10,425 nucleotides of DNA from the NCBI GenBank assembly GCA_009778375.1, contig WRJW01000191.1:1-10425 (forward strand). Reading direction: 5' to 3'. Each line of letters opens with the position of its first letter. The first letter of the stretch is position 1. Positions 6,659 to 10,425 of this stretch are shown here, in pieces. This DNA is from Bacteroidota bacterium (GTDB taxonomy: Bacteria; Bacteroidota; Bacteroidia; Bacteroidales; UBA932). Made by a program: the position numbers and the translations under genes. Below the pieces are notes generated by a model. It saw only the letters and a list, made by a program, of their open reading frames with translations, was not told the DNA's origin and ran no database searches.

Positions 6659-7963
6659 TTAATAGTGTTTGGTGATTCTGCTTCCTATAAAGTAATGCGC
6701 CAGAATGGTGCGGTAGTCGCGGCCGGTAGCGGCCATCACGGCGGCTCCAATTTGACAGAGCCCTACACCGTGCCCCCAGCCTGCTCCGGTCAGGGTAAAT
6801 CCGTTTTCGGTTTTAGCTACTACAAAAGCGGAGCTGTAGAGGTGGGATTCAGATAAGGCCTTGCGTATCAGCAACTCTTTACCCAAGGTCATCGTTTTTT
6901 TACTCCCCACAACTTTGAGTCGTGTAATTCTTCCCGATGTGCCTCTTTCTAAGGGAATTAGATCGGATATTGTCCCAAAATCCATACCAATACGGCGAAA
7001 GATAAGGTCGGAGAGTTCTTCCGTTGTATAAGAAACACTCCATCGGTAGAATTGGGTGGTTTCCTGATCGTAGGTATTGAGGACTTGAGCAAGAATGGTT
7101 TGGTCTTGCGTGTTGCAAAAGGCGGGAGGAGCGCTCCTAATCCATACTTCTGCGGCTCCTTCCTGCGTCAGATCGGGCAGGGGTGAGGGGAGCTCTTCTT
7201 CTTTTCCGTCGTAGCCTTTGGTCAGGTAGGGGTATTGTACCGGTTCCCAACACGTTTGAAACTCTTCAAAGACTCCTCCGCAGCATTTGGAGTAGCGGGC
7301 GTCGCAAATGGCGTCGTGGTAGGTAAGAACCTCTCCGGCTGTATCCAACACAGCCCTACTTACGACTTCAAGGGATTGAGAAGGTCGGGTAATCCCCTGA
7401 TACCGTTGGCAATGGTCATCGGCGCAGACGTCAAAATTTTGGTGGTCTTCGCGGTCCCACCAGCGAATCCATTCCGTTTCGGTTTGGGTATTGCTTTGGT
7501 ATTCGGCTTCGGATATTTCAATGGCCTGACGTTTTTCTATTTGCGACAAGAGCCAGCTTCGGGAGATGACAGCATGGGCTTTGAGCAGTTCAAGGGAGCT
7601 GGTGGCGCTCATTTCGGAGGCGATCACGCTGATTAAATAGGTGTCAATGGGTAAAATATTGACGGCAGTGATTTTTTCCTCTTCCACAATGAATTCAAGC
7701 GATCCTTTGAAACGTTGATCTTCTTTGCGCTCCCAATGGAATCCGATACCAATGACTACATCCTTTAATATAAAGGTGTGTTCCGGGTCTGCAGGGGTGA
7801 GGGTGATTTTGGGAAATAATTGGCCGTTAAATTCGATGAGGCCGTCTTTATAAGATACTTTTTGTTCGCCTGTACAGGTTTTTTCTAAAAAACGGAAAAC
7901 CCCGTCTAAAAAGAAAGAAATTTGGGGCTGAAACAGGATTCCTACGGAAAGAGTTGGTGTCAT
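6659..7963 (-). CDS. SpoIID/LytB-domain protein (putative lytic transglycosylase)
   Basis: This 434-residue protein carries a SpoIID domain. Characterised SpoIID enzymes of spore formers cut glycan strands lacking stem peptides, leaving 1,6-anhydro ends. The core motif LPIDTYLISVIASEM (104-118) is followed by LELLKAHAVISRSW (124-137); Glu117 corresponds to the catalytic Glu of SpoIID. A CADDHCQRYQG block (180-190) matches the Cys/His zinc-site region of the family. KCCGGVFEE (227-234 and following) stands where the family usually has a small-residue GG motif. The C-terminus has the conserved GAGWGHGVGLCQIGAA (393-408) and HYF. The N-terminus (MTPTLSVGILFQPQ) is not a classical signal peptide and no membrane segment is evident, so export is unclear. 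The start overlaps the stop of the preceding GalT-like gene (ATGA), and the AmpG-like gene follows after 3 bp. Family call firm, enzymatic role inferred. Confidence 0.88.
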   Translation of the reverse strand: MTPTLSVGILFQPQISFFLDGVFRFLEKTCTGEQKVSYKDGLIEFNGQLFPKITLTPADPEHTFILKDVVIGIGFHWERKEDQRFKGSLEFIVEEEKITAVNILPIDTYLISVIASEMSATSSLELLKAHAVISRSWLLSQIEKRQAIEISEAEYQSNTQTETEWIRWWDREDHQNFDVCADDHCQRYQGITRPSQSLEVVSRAVLDTAGEVLTYHDAICDARYSKCCGGVFEEFQTCWEPVQYPYLTKGYDGKEEELPSPLPDLTQEGAAEVWIRSAPPAFCNTQDQTILAQVLNTYDQETTQFYRWSVSYTTEELSDLIFRRIGMDFGTISDLIPLERGTSGRITRLKVVGSKKTMTLGKELLIRKALSESHLYSSAFVVAKTENGFTLTGAGWGHGVGLCQIGAAVMAATGRDYRTILAHYFIGSRITKHY

Positions 7964-8796
7964 AATAAGGTGATTTGGTTAAATATATCGGATACATCCG
8001 CTGCGGTAAGTTTGCGGAAATCTTTTTCTAAGGGGGTAATCAGTACGCCTCCCAGGTCGATGGTTGCGGGACTCAAAAGGATGTTAGCCGCTCCTGTAGC
8101 AAAAAACTGGGCGGGGCGGTGGCATTTGCGGGGGAATACGACCGTATAGTATTTGGAGCCGGTTTTCCAGCAAAGGAGGTTGATCATGGGTTCGGGATCA
8201 AGAACAAACGAAAAAGTGGAGGGGAGGCTTTTCTCCCATTCGAACAGGTATGTCTTAACGGGATAATTGTCTAAAGAAGCGCCTCCTTCGACTGAGGTCT
8301 GTATGGGTAAAAACCCTTTATTTCCGGCTTGAAAATGAAAATGATCAGGGGCCGAAGCGCCGCATTTTGGACCGTTATACAGGAGTACAAAGTCGGGGAG
8401 TTGATCGGCCAATTCCAACATATCGTCCATACGTCCCCACATCAATTGTTTGGTATGGCGGCGGTCGGGAATGGTCAGGTGCAGGGGAAAGATGGGGTAG
8501 GGATTCGACAAAATCATATATTCATTCCCGCTACCGGCCCTATAGGGCAATACCTCCTGCTCGAGAGGTAAATGGTGACGACAAAGAAAACAGGGGCGTT
8601 CTCTAATGGTTTGGGCGTCTGTTTTTGCGGCAGAAGAGGTAATACGCGCCGGATTGAACTGAATAAAAAAATCGAATCCGTTGATGGATAATTTTTTAGT
8701 TTCTATTCGGGATAAAGCCGCATAGTTGGCCGCCGCTAAGGGCCATTCCTTTTGTTGCCTCTGGAGCAATTGCAGGGCCTGATCGTTAAGGTGCAT
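7960..8796 (-). CDS. DUF4922-type protein of the GalT/HIT superfamily
   Basis: This 278-residue soluble protein has no signal peptide. I recognise it as the DUF4922 type found in Bacteroidales, which has no established function that I know of. The sequence carries the hallmarks of branched HIT enzymes such as galactose-1-phosphate uridylyltransferase and Ap4A phosphorylase. CFLC at 69-72 resembles the zinc Cys pair of GalT, NPYPIFPLHLTIP (98-110) offers His106 as a third ligand, and DHFHFQ (151-156) gives the HxHxQ active-site signature. By analogy His152 would bind zinc and His154 would be the nucleotidylated nucleophile with Gln156 beside it. This predicts transfer or phosphorolysis of a nucleotide, perhaps a nucleotide sugar. 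It starts 4 bp after the glycosyltransferase stop and overlaps the SpoIID start, so it belongs to the same transcription unit. Residue assignments are by motif only. Confidence 0.83.
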   Translation of the reverse strand: MHLNDQALQLLQRQQKEWPLAAANYAALSRIETKKLSINGFDFFIQFNPARITSSAAKTDAQTIRERPCFLCRHHLPLEQEVLPYRAGSGNEYMILSNPYPIFPLHLTIPDRRHTKQLMWGRMDDMLELADQLPDFVLLYNGPKCGASAPDHFHFQAGNKGFLPIQTSVEGGASLDNYPVKTYLFEWEKSLPSTFSFVLDPEPMINLLCWKTGSKYYTVVFPRKCHRPAQFFATGAANILLSPATIDLGGVLITPLEKDFRKLTAADVSDIFNQITLL

Positions 8797-8800
8797 ATCT

Positions 8801-10261
8801 CTATTTTTTTCCGTTCAATTGTTTCCTTGCTAAGAGTTCCCAAGTGCGGATACGGTCTTTATAGAGGTTGTGGGCGTTTTGTTTAACAATGTCAAGGGCG
8901 GAATCTGAGTTGCCGTCCCAGCGGCGGCAACAGTATACCACGTCGTAAACCCTGCCGATTTGGTAATGACGCGAAAACCGCAATCCCAAGGCGTAATCTT
9001 CGCCGTAATTGGTGTTGGGCAAATTTATCTCGCGCAGCAGGGGAGTGTAAAAGGCCCTTGGTGCTCCCAATCCATTGATGCGCAGAGCATTATTTCTTCC
9101 ATTATCGGGCGTCCACTCTTTATGGTCAATAATGCCCGGAGGAATGGTTTCCATCTCAAAGTTGGTCATCCTGTAGGTGCCTACCACCATGGCGCAGTTT
9201 TGCTCATAAAAGGCATTCACCATTTTGGTCAGGGTATTTTCGTCGGCATAAACGTCGTCGCTGTCTAACTGTACCACAAATTTGCCGCATTGGGGGTGGT
9301 GTACCCCCATGTTCCAGCAGCCGCCGATGCCTAAGTCGTGTCGGTCGGGGATCAGGTGTATCAGGCGGGGGTCTTTTTGGTATTGGGCAATCGCCTCGGT
9401 AGTGCCGTCGGTGGAGTGATTGTCTATGATGATGAGGTTAAAAGGAAAATCGGCTTGCTGCATCCATACCGATTCAATGGCGTCTTTGATGGTTTTGATG
9501 CGGTTATAAACAGGAATGATGACTGAAACTTCGCAGGCAAAATCCGTTTTGTCAAACCGAATCGGGGAAAACACCGGTTCTAAATAACCGCCTACGGCCT
9601 TGAGGTGCTCGGTACATGCTTTTTCCATATCTATTTGCACGGCGCGGTTTTTGGGATCTACATAGTCAAAGAGTTTTTGACCCGATTTACGGGTGTCGGT
9701 TTCAACTTCTGTATAGAGGTATTCGTTGATGTGGACAAGCGGAGCGATCCGCGAAACGGCCAAACGGAGGTTGTACAAACCGGCAAAAGGATAATTTCCG
9801 ACGGTTTGGGCTACGGCGCTTTTAAGGGCGCTGCTGCGGTAGAGCAGCAGAGAGCCAAAGTTAAAATCGTCCCTAAGGCTCCCTTCCTGGCAGGCAATTA
9901 ATGGCATTGCCCTGCGCACTCCATCAATGAGTTGATAATGGTCAGCATAGACCATGCCGGCCTGAGTGTCTCGAGCTAAGGCAAGAAAACGCTCCAACGC
10001 AAAATAGCCTACATGGAGCGTGGTATATTTGGTATAGATAAGGGCAAATTCGGTGTTGCAATGTTCGGCGATTTTGGCGATGGTTTGGTGAGCGGTGAGG
10101 CTTTCGATTTTAATCTGCGGACAATCCGGCGTTGCATATTCGCCCTCTTCCTGAACAAGCAGGTATATCTGATGAATACAGGAAGAGGTTTTAAGTTCTT
10201 GGATGGTAGCCGCAACTTGTTCAGCGCTAACGGCAGGAATAAAACAGTTAAGTTCTTTCAT
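8801..10261 (-). CDS. Family 2 glycosyltransferase with tandem GT-A-like domains
   Basis: This 486-residue glycosyltransferase is probably cytoplasmic and uses a nucleotide-sugar donor. The C-terminal half (about 243-480) is a clear GT2 domain: VSVIIPVYNR (245-254), DNHSTDGT (280-287), QLDSDD (331-336) with the DxD-type metal site, NYGEDYALG (418-426) with the likely catalytic acidic pair, and RRWDGNSD (446-453). The N-terminal half (about 1-235) looks like a second, degenerate GT-A fold: LNCFIPA opens it and MVYADHYQLIDG (103-114) stands where the metal site would be. I chose the ATG at 10261. The frame can be extended to a TTG at 10279, but this adds only KQTTQ-like residues, and MKELNCFIP fits how such proteins begin. 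It is the first gene of the minus-strand operon and is followed by the GalT-like gene after 4 bp. The acceptor is unknown; a wall or surface glycan is possible. Confidence 0.88.
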   Translation of the reverse strand: MKELNCFIPAVSAEQVAATIQELKTSSCIHQIYLLVQEEGEYATPDCPQIKIESLTAHQTIAKIAEHCNTEFALIYTKYTTLHVGYFALERFLALARDTQAGMVYADHYQLIDGVRRAMPLIACQEGSLRDDFNFGSLLLYRSSALKSAVAQTVGNYPFAGLYNLRLAVSRIAPLVHINEYLYTEVETDTRKSGQKLFDYVDPKNRAVQIDMEKACTEHLKAVGGYLEPVFSPIRFDKTDFACEVSVIIPVYNRIKTIKDAIESVWMQQADFPFNLIIIDNHSTDGTTEAIAQYQKDPRLIHLIPDRHDLGIGGCWNMGVHHPQCGKFVVQLDSDDVYADENTLTKMVNAFYEQNCAMVVGTYRMTNFEMETIPPGIIDHKEWTPDNGRNNALRINGLGAPRAFYTPLLREINLPNTNYGEDYALGLRFSRHYQIGRVYDVVYCCRRWDGNSDSALDIVKQNAHNLYKDRIRTWELLARKQLNGKK

Positions 10262-10357
10262 TTGGGTTGTTTGTTTCAATATTATGGACTAAGGTACAGC
10301 TTTTTTTTGAGTATGGTCTAAGATGTTTTGTATTTTTTTAATTATCTTTGTGAGATT
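10262..10357. promoter_or_regulatory. Divergent intergenic region between glycosyltransferase operon and antiporter gene
   Basis: This 96-bp gap is the only real intergenic region in the window and should hold the promoters of both divergent transcripts. It is AT-rich, with T-runs at 10301-10308 and 10333-10339. On the minus strand, TACCTTAG (plus-strand positions 10289-10296) is a one-mismatch version of the Bacteroidota -7 box TAnnTTTG, about 28 bp before the glycosyltransferase ATG; no convincing -33 box lies at the proper distance. No operator-like inverted repeat stands out. Confidence 0.4.
10343..10350 (+). promoter_or_regulatory. Possible -7 promoter box (TAnnTTTG) for the antiporter gene
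   Basis: TATCTTTG fits the Bacteroidota primary sigma factor consensus TAnnTTTG exactly. It lies only 7 bp before the antiporter ATG at 10358, so a transcript from here would have almost no leader. A TTTG at 10327-10330 is too close (12-bp spacing) to be a standard -33 element. The match may therefore be chance. Confidence 0.35.
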
Positions 10358-10425
10358 ATGCATATTACTGCCGAAAATATTCTTTTGATTGGCTCCATAT
10401 TGCTTTTTTTGAGTATTATAGCCAC
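10358..10425 (+). CDS. K+/H+ antiporter, CPA1 type (5' fragment)
   Basis: An ATG opens a frame that runs off the window edge after 22 codons. The visible N-terminus (MHITAENILLIGSILLFLSI) closely resembles, from memory, the start of Bacteroidales potassium/proton antiporters of the NhaP2/CvrA type: a short polar lead TAEN followed at once by the first membrane helix. Such proteins exchange monovalent cations for protons across the inner membrane. The gene is transcribed divergently from the glycosyltransferase operon. With only 22 residues the call depends on this N-terminal signature and cannot be confirmed here. Confidence 0.6.
   Translation, partial: MHITAENILLIGSILLFLSIIA

Noticed and set aside
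7235..7636. Plus-strand open frame of 133 codons opposite the SpoIID gene
   Set aside because: It is antisense to a conserved catalytic domain and its translation shows no recognisable domain.
10261..10279. Extended TTG start for the glycosyltransferase at 10279
   Set aside because: The codon is TTG, the added residues are polar and unlike a domain, and the ATG at 10261 gives a natural MKELNCFIP start.
10301..10339. T-runs in the divergent gap as rho-independent terminators
   Set aside because: No GC-rich stem precedes either run and no gene ends there; both neighbours start from this gap.
1..10425. CRISPR array, transposon ends, tRNA or rRNA
   Set aside because: No regularly spaced repeats, transposase-like frame, terminal inverted repeats or RNA gene signature was seen, and nearly every base is in a well-supported gene.

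Overview
The window looks like chromosomal DNA of a Bacteroidota bacterium, most likely of the order Bacteroidales. I infer this from the protein families, from the lack of Shine-Dalgarno sequences before the starts, from a TAnnTTTG-type -7 box in the one real intergenic gap, and from the conserved N-terminus of a potassium/proton antiporter at the right edge. No RNA gene, insertion sequence, CRISPR array or long repeat was seen. Coding density is very high, and the largest gap is 96 bp.

Left part, plus strand (1-4801): a tightly packed operon that enters from outside the window. In order it holds the last codons of an unseen gene, a thioredoxin-like lipoprotein with a CGSC motif, a short signal peptidase I, an O-antigen ligase/polymerase-like membrane protein with a C-terminal TPR region, and a large fusion protein. 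The fusion joins an MtgA-type peptidoglycan glycosyltransferase (GT51) to a zinc-dependent N-acetylmuramoyl-L-alanine amidase (Amidase_3). Junctions are ATGA overlaps, a 16-bp overlap or a 1-bp gap.

Right part, minus strand (10261 down to 4811): a second compact operon with a two-domain family 2 glycosyltransferase, a GalT/HIT-superfamily protein of the DUF4922 type, a SpoIID/LytB-domain protein and an AmpG-like permease with an extra domain of about 200 residues. Gaps are 4 bp, a 4-bp overlap and 3 bp. The two operons converge with only 9 bp between their stop codons. At the far right a divergent gene begins, the start of a CPA1-type K+/H+ antiporter.

Functional reading (inference): much of the window concerns the cell wall. 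The amidase half of the fusion would strip stem peptides from glycan strands, SpoIID-type enzymes cleave such denuded strands to 1,6-anhydro products, and AmpG-type permeases import anhydro-muropeptides. The glycosyltransferase and the GalT-like protein may act on a nucleotide or sugar phosphate linked to this or to a surface glycan. The lipoprotein, signal peptidase and ligase-like protein look like a processing module for something exported, whose substrate is probably encoded upstream of the window. The most unusual single item is the synthase-hydrolase fusion at 3170-4801.
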